A DNA stretch of 6,693 bases, taken from positions 1-6,693 of the forward strand of contig JAQURU010000037.1 in the NCBI GenBank assembly GCA_028715435.1, given 5' to 3'. The position numbers and the translations under genes are program-made. Origin of the DNA: Minisyncoccota bacterium (GTDB lineage: Bacteria > Patescibacteriota > Minisyncoccia > Minisyncoccales > CG1-02-41-26). Numbering within the stretch: position 1 is the first letter of the stretch; every line of letters begins with the position of its first letter. A model generated the notes under the pieces. It was not told the origin of the DNA. It made no database searches and saw only the letters and a list, made by a program, of their open reading frames with translations. This document shows positions 1 to 6,134 of this stretch, piece by piece.

Positions 1-918
1 AAATTTATCGTGATTTTTCGAAAGAACGAAACGAGAAAAGTCCTGTCTTAGTTTTTTGTGCTCATCTCCACCCAATAGTTGGAGAAATTCTATAACTTTA
101 TAAGAAGAAACGGAAACGCGGCTACCATCCAGATCTTTAGAAATCAGGAAGCCTATCTGGTCTATAAGAAACTCTGGGCTATAAGGCAATTTTTCTCGAC
201 CAATAGCGTACCCAAGGGTTTCACCATACCAAGTGGATGCATCTTCCCAATTCTCTCTCGGTTTTGTTTCACCCCTAACTTCCGAAAAAATTATCTTTTT
301 CATTGCTTCATCGGCTTTTCGCTTCCATCTTTCGTCCAAATCCTGCCTCAACATTAAGATTTGAAAAGGATTGTATCCAGATGCCTCCTCCATGTTATAA
401 TAGGTAGAGATATCCTTTAATGAATAAAGCGCAAACAACCGCTCTCCAACAGCTTCAGGAAGCAAGGAAAGCATATCTAAAATGCAATGATTATAAAAAT
501 AAAGCGCATCATGATATTTATCCGGAATTTGCATAAAAACTTTAATACCGCGACCCCCTTCGACCACACTCTTTGGTTTGTCGCAATGAAGTGGCTTTAT
601 AACCTCACAAAACCTTATTATCAACTCAGCCGCATAATTCAACAAAGTGGGCGATAATTTTTCAAGGAAAGTTTCGTCTTGATAAAACTTCCCAACATTT
701 TCTCTTTCTGTCCAATAAAGAGGAAGCCAGTCAACATTAGGAAGCAAAAGAAGCAAAATTGCCCTCTTTTTTATGCTTTCCTTAACGTCCATTTGAAGTA
801 AGTTAGCTAAATCCCTTGGTTCACGTCTTTCAAAATCCACCCATGCTTTCCAGGGTTTGTCGTCCTCCGATAAAAGCTGCTCCTTTAACCACTTTTTAAT
901 TTCTTTTTCGGGGTTCAT
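1..918 (-). CDS. Uncharacterised protein, 3' end outside window
   Basis: An open minus-strand frame of 306 codons runs from ATG at 918-916 to the left edge without a stop, so the C-terminus is missing. The start is well supported: AAGGAG lies at 930-925, 6 nt before the ATG, and the product begins MNPEKEIKKWLKEQ. I do not recognise the family. By eye the product is a soluble, probably mostly helical, charged protein. It has no signal peptide and no membrane span; the run AILLLLLP near residues 53-60 is too short. Tryptophans are frequent in the first 70 residues. Scattered Cys and His (for example LHCD near 112-115 and YNHC near 147-150) form no clear metal site, and I see no nucleotide-binding loop. 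It follows secY on the same strand after 141 nt and seems to have its own promoter, so it is probably a separate unit. That it is coding is fairly certain; its function is unknown. Confidence 0.8.
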   Translation of the reverse strand, partial: MNPEKEIKKWLKEQLLSEDDKPWKAWVDFERREPRDLANLLQMDVKESIKKRAILLLLLPNVDWLPLYWTERENVGKFYQDETFLEKLSPTLLNYAAELIIRFCEVIKPLHCDKPKSVVEGGRGIKVFMQIPDKYHDALYFYNHCILDMLSLLPEAVGERLFALYSLKDISTYYNMEEASGYNPFQILMLRQDLDERWKRKADEAMKKIIFSEVRGETKPRENWEDASTWYGETLGYAIGREKLPYSPEFLIDQIGFLISKDLDGSRVSVSSYKVIEFLQLLGGDEHKKLRQDFSRFVLSKNHDKF

Positions 919-924
919 CTTTTT

Positions 925-930
925 CTCCTT
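925..930 (-). promoter_or_regulatory. Shine-Dalgarno site of the unknown gene
   Basis: AAGGAG on the minus strand lies 6 nt before the ATG at 918. It fixes the start of the partial gene. It is the only strong, well-spaced ribosome binding site I see in the window; the ribosomal-protein genes mostly lack one. Confidence 0.8.
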
Positions 931-984
931 TTCTTTTAATAATTTTTCAAAAAAATTTTGTAATGTGCAAAAATACTAAAATTT

Positions 985-1014
985 AATACAATACAAATAC
1001 TACTACTTTGTCAA
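985..1014 (-). promoter_or_regulatory. Candidate sigma-70 promoter for the unknown gene
   Basis: On the minus strand a perfect -35 hexamer TTGACA (1014-1009) is followed after 18 nt by TGTATT (990-985), a 4-of-6 match to the -10 consensus. Transcription would start near 978, leaving a 5' leader of about 60 nt before the AAGGAG/ATG at 930-918. The surrounding DNA is very AT-rich, so chance -10 matches are common. The exact -35 and its position between genes are the main support. Confidence 0.45.
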
Positions 1015-1043
1015 AAAAAATCAAGCCCGTAAGCTTCCACAGG
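1013..1043 (-). terminator. Weak candidate intrinsic terminator after secY
   Basis: Starting 17 nt after the secY stop, the minus strand can form a short hairpin followed by eight T (1020-1013). Two alternative stems are possible. AAGC/GCTT (1036-1033 with 1026-1023) has a 6-nt loop and ends 2 nt before the T run. CCTGT/ACGGG (1043-1039 with 1030-1026) contains one G-U pair. Both are weak, so the call rests mostly on the T tract and on its position at the end of the operon. The T tract overlaps the -35 box of the next candidate promoter. Confidence 0.35.
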
Positions 1044-1059
1044 TAAGACCAGTGTAAAT

Positions 1060-2343
1060 TTATAAATTCTCGTAGTCGCGCATTTCCATTTGGGCTTTCA
1101 CTTGCCTCCAAATATCCAAAACAACAGAAACCACAATCAGCAAGGCCGTGCCTCCGATTAAAAATTGAAAGGCCACTACTCCTGTTATCCCTTGAACAAT
1201 TGAAGGCATCACTGCAATTATGCCCAAAAACAAAGCGCCAATGCATAATGTTCTATAGAGAATTTTCCTTAAAAACCCAGCGGTTGATTCCCCCGGCCTA
1301 ATACCTGGCACAAATCCCCCCATCTTTTGCAAATTATTGGAGATTGATTTGGGGTCAAAAGTAACAGCCGTGTAAAAGAAAGTAAAAAGAAAAACAAGAA
1401 TGAAAAATAAACTGCCGTGTATCCAAACATTTTGTAAAAAAGTAGAAACTGATTTAGCGATATTGGCAATGAAAACATTCCCCCCAGCAGTTAAAAAATT
1501 AGCAATCATTGTTGGAAAAAGTAAAATGCTTAAAGCAAAAATAATTGGAATAACCCCTGCTGGGTTTAAATTAATGGGCAAATAAGTGGAAACCCCTCCA
1601 TACATTTTATTGCCTCGCACTCTTTTAGCGTAATTAACCGGAATGTTTCTTTTGGCTTCTGTAACTAAAACTACTCCCGCAATAATTATCAAAGACACAG
1701 CAAAAAATAAAATATACGAAAGAGTTTTTGAGGAATCCCAGCTAACTAAAATTTGCCTAATCTGATTGGGAGTGTCAGAAATAATGCCGGCAAATATAAG
1801 AATAGAAACCCCATTTCCAATACCCTTTTCTGTTATTAACTCACCAAGCCACATTAAAAATAAAGCTCCTCCGGTTATGGTAATAATTGAGGTTATCATT
1901 TGCAACGGAGGTAAAACAGCAATAGCCCCTTGCTTTTGAAATAAAGCCAGCATGGCATATGCCTGAATAGCGGCCAAAGGTACGGTTAAAATACGGCCAT
2001 AATAATTAAATTTGGCCCGGCCTGCTTCTCCTTCTTCTTTATACATTTTTTCCAAAGAAGGAAAAATCATTGTTAAAAGCTGGATAATAATGGTTGAGGT
2101 AATATAAGGCCCCAAACCAAGCATTACAATAGATAGGTTATCAAAAGCACCGCCCACAAAAACATTTAAAAGCCCGAAAAGCTCGTTTTGGTTAAAAAAT
2201 CTTTTTAAATTTTCCAAGTCAATTCCTGGAATCGGGATATTCGCAGCTAAACGAAAAATTGCCAACAAAGCTAAAACAAACAGAATTTTATTCCGTAATT
2301 GTTTATCTTTAAATATTAATAATAATTTTTGGAACCACTCCAT
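1060..2343 (-). CDS. secY: Preprotein translocase channel subunit SecY
   Basis: SecY forms the membrane channel of the Sec translocon, which with SecE and SecG moves unfolded proteins across, or inserts them into, the cytoplasmic membrane. The 427-residue product is full length for the family (E. coli 443). About ten hydrophobic segments can be seen, near residues 19-38, 70-92, 117-137, 148-167, 178-190, 208-228, 260-284, 308-328, 363-383 and 390-410. Family hallmarks include NIPIPGID after the first segment, the plug region before segment 2, GLGPYITSTIIIQLL, EKGIGNGVSILIFAGI, the cytosolic loop with KRNIPVNYAKR (231-241), and GGFVPGIRPGESTAGFL (342-358). The start lies 4 nt after the rplO stop with no Shine-Dalgarno site, which suggests coupling to rplO translation. 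secY is the last gene of the operon here; adk and map do not follow it. Confidence 0.98.
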   Translation of the reverse strand: MEWFQKLLLIFKDKQLRNKILFVLALLAIFRLAANIPIPGIDLENLKRFFNQNELFGLLNVFVGGAFDNLSIVMLGLGPYITSTIIIQLLTMIFPSLEKMYKEEGEAGRAKFNYYGRILTVPLAAIQAYAMLALFQKQGAIAVLPPLQMITSIITITGGALFLMWLGELITEKGIGNGVSILIFAGIISDTPNQIRQILVSWDSSKTLSYILFFAVSLIIIAGVVLVTEAKRNIPVNYAKRVRGNKMYGGVSTYLPINLNPAGVIPIIFALSILLFPTMIANFLTAGGNVFIANIAKSVSTFLQNVWIHGSLFFILVFLFTFFYTAVTFDPKSISNNLQKMGGFVPGIRPGESTAGFLRKILYRTLCIGALFLGIIAVMPSIVQGITGVVAFQFLIGGTALLIVVSVVLDIWRQVKAQMEMRDYENL

Positions 2344-2347
2344 AAAT

Positions 2348-2779
2348 TTATTTAATGGAACCGCCTTCTTTCTCTATTTTAACTTGAGCAGCTTTTGAAG
2401 CCAAGCAACCCTCAAAGTTAAAAGCCTTGGTTATTTCTCCCCGGCTTAAAATTTTTACTTTTGGTGCTTTACCGTTAAGCTTGTTTATCATATTTTTCTC
2501 AAGCAAAATTGCTGGCGTAATTTTATCGCCTGATTGAAAATTTTTCTCTACAATATCAAGATTTAAAGCCACAATTCCTTTTGTCCTTGATTCCTGCCGG
2601 TATCCTCTAATTTTAGGGTATCTTTTTATAAGCTCTCTCATAAACGGCTGCATTTTCCGCCCAGCCCTGGATTTCTGCCCCTTACAGCCCCTTCCGGAAA
2701 AAGTGCCTTTTTTACCGCCCCTGCCAACCCTTTTCCTATCCTTGGTTTTGTTTTTTGGTTGTATCTCGTGAATCTGCAT
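2348..2779 (-). CDS. rplO: 50S ribosomal protein L15
   Basis: L15 is a late-binding 23S rRNA protein of the large subunit. The 143-residue product has the usual length and layout. A basic, glycine-rich N-terminal tail contains the family signature GRGGKKGTFSGRGCKGQKSR (residues 19-38), followed by KMQPFMRELIKRYPKIRGY. The C-terminal globular domain carries VKILSRGEITKAFNFEG and ends with the helix around residues 127-139 (ASKAAQVKIEKEG). The gene starts 3 nt after the rpsE stop. rpmD (L30) normally sits at this junction and is missing. No Shine-Dalgarno motif precedes the ATG, and secY follows after 4 nt. Confidence 0.98.
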   Translation of the reverse strand: MQIHEIQPKNKTKDRKRVGRGGKKGTFSGRGCKGQKSRAGRKMQPFMRELIKRYPKIRGYRQESRTKGIVALNLDIVEKNFQSGDKITPAILLEKNMINKLNGKAPKVKILSRGEITKAFNFEGCLASKAAQVKIEKEGGSIK

Positions 2780-2782
2780 AAA

Positions 2783-3283
2783 TTAAGCTTTAGTTTTTAA
2801 TTGCCTCAAGGCCGCTATTGTTGCCCTAGCTATATTCAATTTATTTCTAGAGCGAGAAAGCAATTTTGACGAAACGTTTTTAATACCCGTTAAATTACAA
2901 ATGACCCTAACTTGCCCGCCTGCCACTAAACCCCTTCCTTTGGCTTGGGGCCTTAATAAAACCCTGGCTGGGCCATATTTGGCTACAACCTCATGAGGAA
3001 TTGTTTCTTGAAACATTGGAACAGCAATCAGATTTTTCTTAGCCAACCTTGTTGACTTTTCAACAGCAATTGCCACATCAGGCCCTTTGGCAACACCCAA
3101 GCCAATTTTGCCTTTTCTGTTGCCAACAACCACAACTGCTCTAAACCGCATTTGTTTGCCTCCTTTAGTAACCCGAGTAACTCTAGCTAAATCCAAAACC
3201 ATTGAATCAAATTCATCTTTTGGTTTTGGCGGAAATTGGCCTCTTCTGTCTCTATTAAATTTTCCTTGTCTTTGTTGTTCCAT
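2783..3283 (-). CDS. rpsE: 30S ribosomal protein S5
   Basis: S5 binds 16S rRNA near the mRNA entry site and helps decoding accuracy. The 166-residue product has a charged, Gln/Arg/Pro-rich N-terminus (about 1-24), then the double-stranded-RNA-binding-like S5 N-domain beginning near EFDSMVLDLARVTRVTKGGK. The loop around residues 34-45, which in E. coli holds the spectinomycin-resistance positions, looks intact. The C-terminal domain contains GPARVLLRPQAKGRGLVAGG (104-123) and the conserved stretch ending NIARATIAAL. The gene starts 4 nt after the rplR stop without a Shine-Dalgarno site and is followed directly by rplO. In most other bacteria rpmD lies between them. Confidence 0.98.
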   Translation of the reverse strand: MEQQRQGKFNRDRRGQFPPKPKDEFDSMVLDLARVTRVTKGGKQMRFRAVVVVGNRKGKIGLGVAKGPDVAIAVEKSTRLAKKNLIAVPMFQETIPHEVVAKYGPARVLLRPQAKGRGLVAGGQVRVICNLTGIKNVSSKLLSRSRNKLNIARATIAALRQLKTKA

Positions 3284-3287
3284 ATGT

Positions 3288-3689
3288 TTAAAATTTTAAG
3301 CCGCCTTGCCTTGCTCCTTCAGCCAAAGCCTTTACCCTGCCGTGATATTTATACCCTCCCCTGTCAAAAATCACTTTAGTAATTTTTTTCTCTGTGGCTA
3401 ATTTAGCAATTTCATTGCCCACCTCAAAGGCCAATGCAACTTTTCCCGTTAATTCCTTTTCTAAACTTTGACTTTTTGTTTGTATTTTTGGTTTCTGACT
3501 TTTAACTTTTGATTTACGCATGTCACTTGCCTGAACAATTGTTTTGCCTTTTAAGTCATCTATCACTTGAGCAATTATATGCTGGTTTGACCTAAACACA
3601 CAAAGCCGAGGCAACTTGCTTGTGCCAATAACTTTTGCCCTTATCCTGTTGTGCCTTCTTATTCTTTTTTGTTGCTTAGTAGCTTTCAT
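3288..3689 (-). CDS. rplR: 50S ribosomal protein L18 with internal basic insert
   Basis: L18 binds 5S rRNA together with L5 and helps dock it in the central protuberance. The 133-residue product matches the family at both ends: an Arg/Lys-rich start (KQQKRIRRHNRIRAKV), LPRLCVFRSNQHIIAQVIDD, and the C-terminal signature FDRGGYKYHGRVKALAEGAR with final GLKF. It is longer than usual (E. coli 117). The excess lies at about residues 60-75, a Lys/Ser/Gln-rich stretch including KVKSQKPKIQTKSQ. This is encoded by a degenerate 7-nt tandem repeat (see the repeat entry) placed in the variable region before the central helix. The frame is kept and the gene appears functional. The rplF stop lies 19 nt upstream, with no clear Shine-Dalgarno site. 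Confidence 0.97.
   Translation of the reverse strand: MKATKQQKRIRRHNRIRAKVIGTSKLPRLCVFRSNQHIIAQVIDDLKGKTIVQASDMRKSKVKSQKPKIQTKSQSLEKELTGKVALAFEVGNEIAKLATEKKITKVIFDRGGYKYHGRVKALAEGARQGGLKF
3465..3511 (-). repeat. Degenerate heptamer tandem repeat inside rplR
   Basis: On the plus strand this stretch can be split into units close to ACTTTTG: ACTTTG, ACTTTTT, GTTTGT, ATTTTTG, GTTTCTG, ACTTTTA, ACTTTTG. On the coding strand the consensus is CAAAAGT. Seven units, five of 7 nt and two of 6 nt, cover 47 nt. They code in frame for L18 residues 60-75, which are rich in Lys, Ser and Gln. Three ideal heptamers equal seven codons, so a repeat of this kind can enter a gene without shifting its frame. The units are diverged, which suggests an old insertion or expansion. 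Confidence 0.6.
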
Positions 3690-3708
3690 ACTAATGATTA
3701 AATATTTA

Positions 3709-4269
3709 CTATTTCCCTGCTTTCTTGCCTTCCTTTTTCCTAACTATTTCACCAAAATATCGAACGCCCTTCCCTTTGTAAGGTTCTGGCTTTCTGTGCG
3801 CTCTTACTTTAGCAGCAAACTGGCCTACCTGCTGCTTATCAAATCCAGAGATAATTATGAACTGCTTTTCAACAGCCACAGACAACCCCAGCGGTATCTC
3901 CATAATAATAGGATGGGAAAACCCTAAATCCAATCTTAATTTTGTTGTTCCCTCTAAAGCTGCTTTAAAGCCAACTCCTCTAATTTCTAATTTTTTCTCA
4001 AAACCTTCGGAAACTCCTTTTACATTGTTTAATAATAAAGCAGTGGTTAACCCCCAAAGAGCTGGAATGTTTTTTCCTTTCTTGCTGGGTAGAGCTGAAC
4101 TTAACTCTGGTTGAACAAACAAAGTATCCTCTTTTTGCTCAATGCTAATGCCAAAAGGAATTTCTTGTTTAATTTGGCCTTTTTGGCCTTTAACTAAAAG
4201 TTCTCCTGGTTTAATTTCAACCGTAACTTCTTTGGGCAGCTTAATTTGTTTTTTTCCAATTCTACTCAT
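3709..4269 (-). CDS. rplF: 50S ribosomal protein L6
   Basis: L6 binds 23S rRNA near the sarcin-ricin loop and the factor-binding site. The 186-residue product, close to the usual 175-180, begins with the typical MSRIGKKQIKLPKEVTVEI and has the two repeated L6 domains, roughly 1-85 and 86-175. The linker between them (about 75-90, SALPSKKGKNIPALWGLTTA) looks slightly longer than in E. coli. The C-terminal signature KPEPYKGKGVRYFGEIVRKK (157-176) is complete and is followed by a short Lys/Gly tail. It ends in TAG. The start lies 16 nt after the rpsH stop, with no Shine-Dalgarno motif. Confidence 0.98.
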   Translation of the reverse strand: MSRIGKKQIKLPKEVTVEIKPGELLVKGQKGQIKQEIPFGISIEQKEDTLFVQPELSSALPSKKGKNIPALWGLTTALLLNNVKGVSEGFEKKLEIRGVGFKAALEGTTKLRLDLGFSHPIIMEIPLGLSVAVEKQFIIISGFDKQQVGQFAAKVRAHRKPEPYKGKGVRYFGEIVRKKEGKKAGK

Positions 4270-4285
4270 ATTAAAAATTCTTAAT

Positions 4286-4675
4286 TTACCAGACCTCCAC
4301 CATTAATTCTCCACCAATCTTATTTTTTCTGGCTTCTTTATCGGTTAATAATCCTTTGGTGGTTGAAACAATGGCTAAGCCATATCCGCTTTTAACCTTT
4401 GAAATTTCGTTTGCTCTTTTATAAATTCTTTGCCCTGGCTTGGAAATCCTCTTAAACCCCGACACAGCTGGTATTTTATTATCGTATTTTAATTGAACTT
4501 TCACAAACTGGTATGGCTTCTTGCCCTTTTTTTTGCAATCTAAGATAAAACCTTCTGCTTTTAAAATTTCAGCGATTGAATATCTTAATTTTGAAAAAGG
4601 AATCTCGGTTGTTTTATGAAAAACAATTTGAGCGTTCCTTATTCTATTAAACATGTCGGTAATTGGATCTGTCAT
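4286..4675 (-). CDS. rpsH: 30S ribosomal protein S8
   Basis: S8 is a primary binder of 16S rRNA helix 21, organises the central domain of the small subunit, and in E. coli also represses its own operon. I chose the ATG at 4675, giving 129 residues beginning MTDPITDMFNRIRNAQ, which matches the family's usual start and length. A longer reading from TTG at 4687 would add only four residues and overlap rpsN. Family motifs are SGFKRISKPGQRIYKRANEI in the middle and GYGLAIVSTTKGLLTDKEAR followed by a C-terminal GGELMVEVW. The start is 5 nt after the rpsN stop, and only a poor TTGG lies upstream. Confidence 0.97.
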   Translation of the reverse strand: MTDPITDMFNRIRNAQIVFHKTTEIPFSKLRYSIAEILKAEGFILDCKKKGKKPYQFVKVQLKYDNKIPAVSGFKRISKPGQRIYKRANEISKVKSGYGLAIVSTTKGLLTDKEARKNKIGGELMVEVW

Positions 4676-4680
4676 ATTTT

Positions 4681-4866
4681 TTACCAAGATGATTTAGTAA
4701 CTCCCGGAATTTCGCCTTTGCTGGCCATTTCTCGAAAACAAATTCTACATAAACCAAAATCCTTAATATATCCCCTATACCTTCCGCATTTAAAACACCT
4801 TCTTACAATACGGGAAGAAAACTTTGGCTTTCTTTTTGATTGATTAATTAATGATTTCTTTGCCAT
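4681..4866 (-). CDS. rpsN: 30S ribosomal protein S14, zinc-binding short type
   Basis: S14 sits in the 30S head and contacts 16S rRNA. At 61 residues this is the short, zinc-ribbon form (type Z, also written rpsZ), not the roughly 100-residue zinc-free form. Four cysteines at positions 24, 27, 40 and 43, in the motifs CFKC and CRIC, should bind one zinc ion. The conserved sequence RCFKCGRYRGYIKDFGLCRI and the ending PGVTKSSW are typical. The gene starts 7 nt after the rplE stop and has no visible Shine-Dalgarno site. rpsH begins 5 nt after its stop, so translation of the two is likely coupled. Confidence 0.98.
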   Translation of the reverse strand: MAKKSLINQSKRKPKFSSRIVRRCFKCGRYRGYIKDFGLCRICFREMASKGEIPGVTKSSW

Positions 4867-4873
4867 AAATGTT

Positions 4874-5434
4874 TTACTGTTGTTTAAAAGGAAATCCTAA
4901 CAACCTTAAAAGCTCGGTTCCTTCTTCTTTAGTTTTAGCGGTCGTTGAGATGGTAAGCTCCAAGCCGAAAATTCCTTTTTCTTTTTCTACTTTTAATTCA
5001 AAAAATGGAACATATTCTTTAAAACCAACGGTAATATCGCCTTGATCTGTCATTGCCTTCATATTAATTCCCCGAAAGTCCCTGCTTCTTGGCAAAACAA
5101 CCCAAATTAACTTTTCTAAAAAATCATACATCTTTTGTTTCCTTAAGGTGCAAGATACACCAACAACCATGCCTTGCCTAAGCTTAAAAGCAGCGATTGA
5201 TTTTTTTGCTTTTCGTAAAGATGGTTTTTGTCCGGTAATTGTTTCTATTGACTGGGCTACATATTCCTCTATTTTTTCTCTTTCTCCAGAACCCTTGCTG
5301 GCAATGTTTTTGCCGAAACCGCTGTTAACAACAATTTTACTAAGCCTTGGAACAGCCATCACAGATTTATAACCAAACTTCTTAACCATTGCTGGCACAA
5401 CCTCTTTATTATATTTTTCACATAACCTTTCCAT
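4874..5434 (-). CDS. rplE: 50S ribosomal protein L5
   Basis: L5 binds 5S rRNA with L18 and forms part of the central protuberance, touching the 30S head and the P-site tRNA. The 186-residue product is near the family's usual length of about 180. Conserved stretches are PRLSKIVVNSGFG (29-41), ITGQKPSLRKAKKSIAAFKL (66-85), LPRSRDFRGI (114-123), and the C-terminal LTISTTAKTKEEGTELLRLL followed by GFPF. The loop near residues 44-57 is Gly/Ser/Glu-rich and variable. The start lies 21 nt after the rplX stop in AT-rich DNA without a Shine-Dalgarno motif. This junction is where E. coli S8 binds the mRNA to repress the operon; I see no convincing equivalent here. Confidence 0.98.
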   Translation of the reverse strand: MERLCEKYNKEVVPAMVKKFGYKSVMAVPRLSKIVVNSGFGKNIASKGSGEREKIEEYVAQSIETITGQKPSLRKAKKSIAAFKLRQGMVVGVSCTLRKQKMYDFLEKLIWVVLPRSRDFRGINMKAMTDQGDITVGFKEYVPFFELKVEKEKGIFGLELTISTTAKTKEEGTELLRLLGFPFKQQ

Positions 5435-5455
5435 AAAAATTCTAATTATTGATTT

Positions 5456-5761
5456 CTAAATTTCGGCTTTGCATTTTCTGCAAATGCGAGTTTTTCCCTC
5501 CTTATTTACCTGATAGCCAATTCTTGCTGGCTTATCACATTTTGGGCAAATAACTTGGGCCTTAGAAGCTTGAAAAGGGGAAGGCATTTGAACAACCTGT
5601 CCTTTTTCGCCTTGCTTCTTTGGCTTTTTGTGAACCTTTTTTATATTTACTCCTTCAACCAAAATTAATCCAAGTAAAGGAAAAACTTTCAAAACCTTGG
5701 CTTTTTTGCCTTTATCTTTGCCTGCGATTATTAAAACATTGTCTCCTTTCTTTATGCGCAT
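5456..5761 (-). CDS. rplX: 50S ribosomal protein L24 with zinc ribbon
   Basis: L24 starts large-subunit assembly by binding the 5' domain of 23S rRNA, and it lies near the exit tunnel. The 101-residue product opens with a KOW motif, MRIKKGDNVLIIAGKDKGKK, the family hallmark, followed by the conserved VEGVNIKKVHKKPKK. The C-terminal part has four cysteines at 72, 75, 94 and 97 (CPKC and CRKC). These form a probable zinc ribbon of the kind kept in many bacterial L24 proteins but lost in some, such as E. coli. The gene starts 4 nt after the rplN stop, has no Shine-Dalgarno site, and ends in TAG. Confidence 0.98.
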   Translation of the reverse strand: MRIKKGDNVLIIAGKDKGKKAKVLKVFPLLGLILVEGVNIKKVHKKPKKQGEKGQVVQMPSPFQASKAQVICPKCDKPARIGYQVNKEGKTRICRKCKAEI

Positions 5762-5765
5762 ATAT

Positions 5766-6134
5766 TTAAACTACATCCTTGGCCAGCGTGATAATGGCTT
5801 CAAATCCTTTTTCTCTTAATTCTCTTGGCACTGGGCCCAAAATTCTGTTTCCTTTGGGCTGTTTTTGGTCATTTAAAATGCAGCAAGCATTATCATCAAA
5901 CCTTATAATTGACCCATCCTTTCTTTTAAATGGGCTTTTTTGCCTTACTATCACTGCTTTAACAACTTGATGCTCTTTTACCTCTCTTCGTGGCTCGGCT
6001 TTTTTAACAGCCGCAACAATAATTTCTCCAATTTTAGCTGATCTTTTTCTGGTTCCTCCAGGCAGCCCAAAACATTGCACCACTTTTGCTCCTGTATTAT
6101 CCGCCACATTTAATATTGTTCGTAATTGAATCAT
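5766..6134 (-). CDS. rplN: 50S ribosomal protein L14
   Basis: L14 is a highly conserved 23S rRNA-binding protein at the subunit interface, where it contacts 16S rRNA. The 122-residue product matches the usual length of 122-123 and aligns along its whole length with the family: MIQLRTILNVADNTGAK at the start, GGTRKRSAKIGEIIVAAVK, KDGSIIRFDDNACCIL (72-87), GNRILGPVPRELR, and a C-terminal ITLAKDVV. Its ATG overlaps the rpsQ stop as ATGA (6134-6131). That arrangement favours coupled re-initiation and removes any room for a separate ribosome binding site. Confidence 0.99.
   Translation of the reverse strand: MIQLRTILNVADNTGAKVVQCFGLPGGTRKRSAKIGEIIVAAVKKAEPRREVKEHQVVKAVIVRQKSPFKRKDGSIIRFDDNACCILNDQKQPKGNRILGPVPRELREKGFEAIITLAKDVV

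Noticed and set aside
9..43. Inverted repeat (GACTTTTC with GAAAAATC) near the left edge, possible terminator
   Set aside because: It lies inside an open coding frame, contains a mismatch, has an irregular loop and lacks a following T run.
79..357. Plus-strand open frame of 92 codons
   Set aside because: It is antisense to the 306-codon minus-strand frame, which has a strong ribosome binding site. Its start has no Shine-Dalgarno and its product no recognisable feature.
4676..4687. Upstream TTG start for rpsH adding four residues
   Set aside because: It would overlap the rpsN stop, and the added residues are not part of the S8 family's usual N-terminus. The ATG at 4675 gives the standard MTDPI start.
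5435..5455. S8 autoregulatory RNA site at the rplX-rplE junction, as in E. coli
   Set aside because: The 21-nt spacer is AT-rich and allows only a 4-bp AAAT/ATTT pairing. It does not resemble the bulged S8-binding helix.
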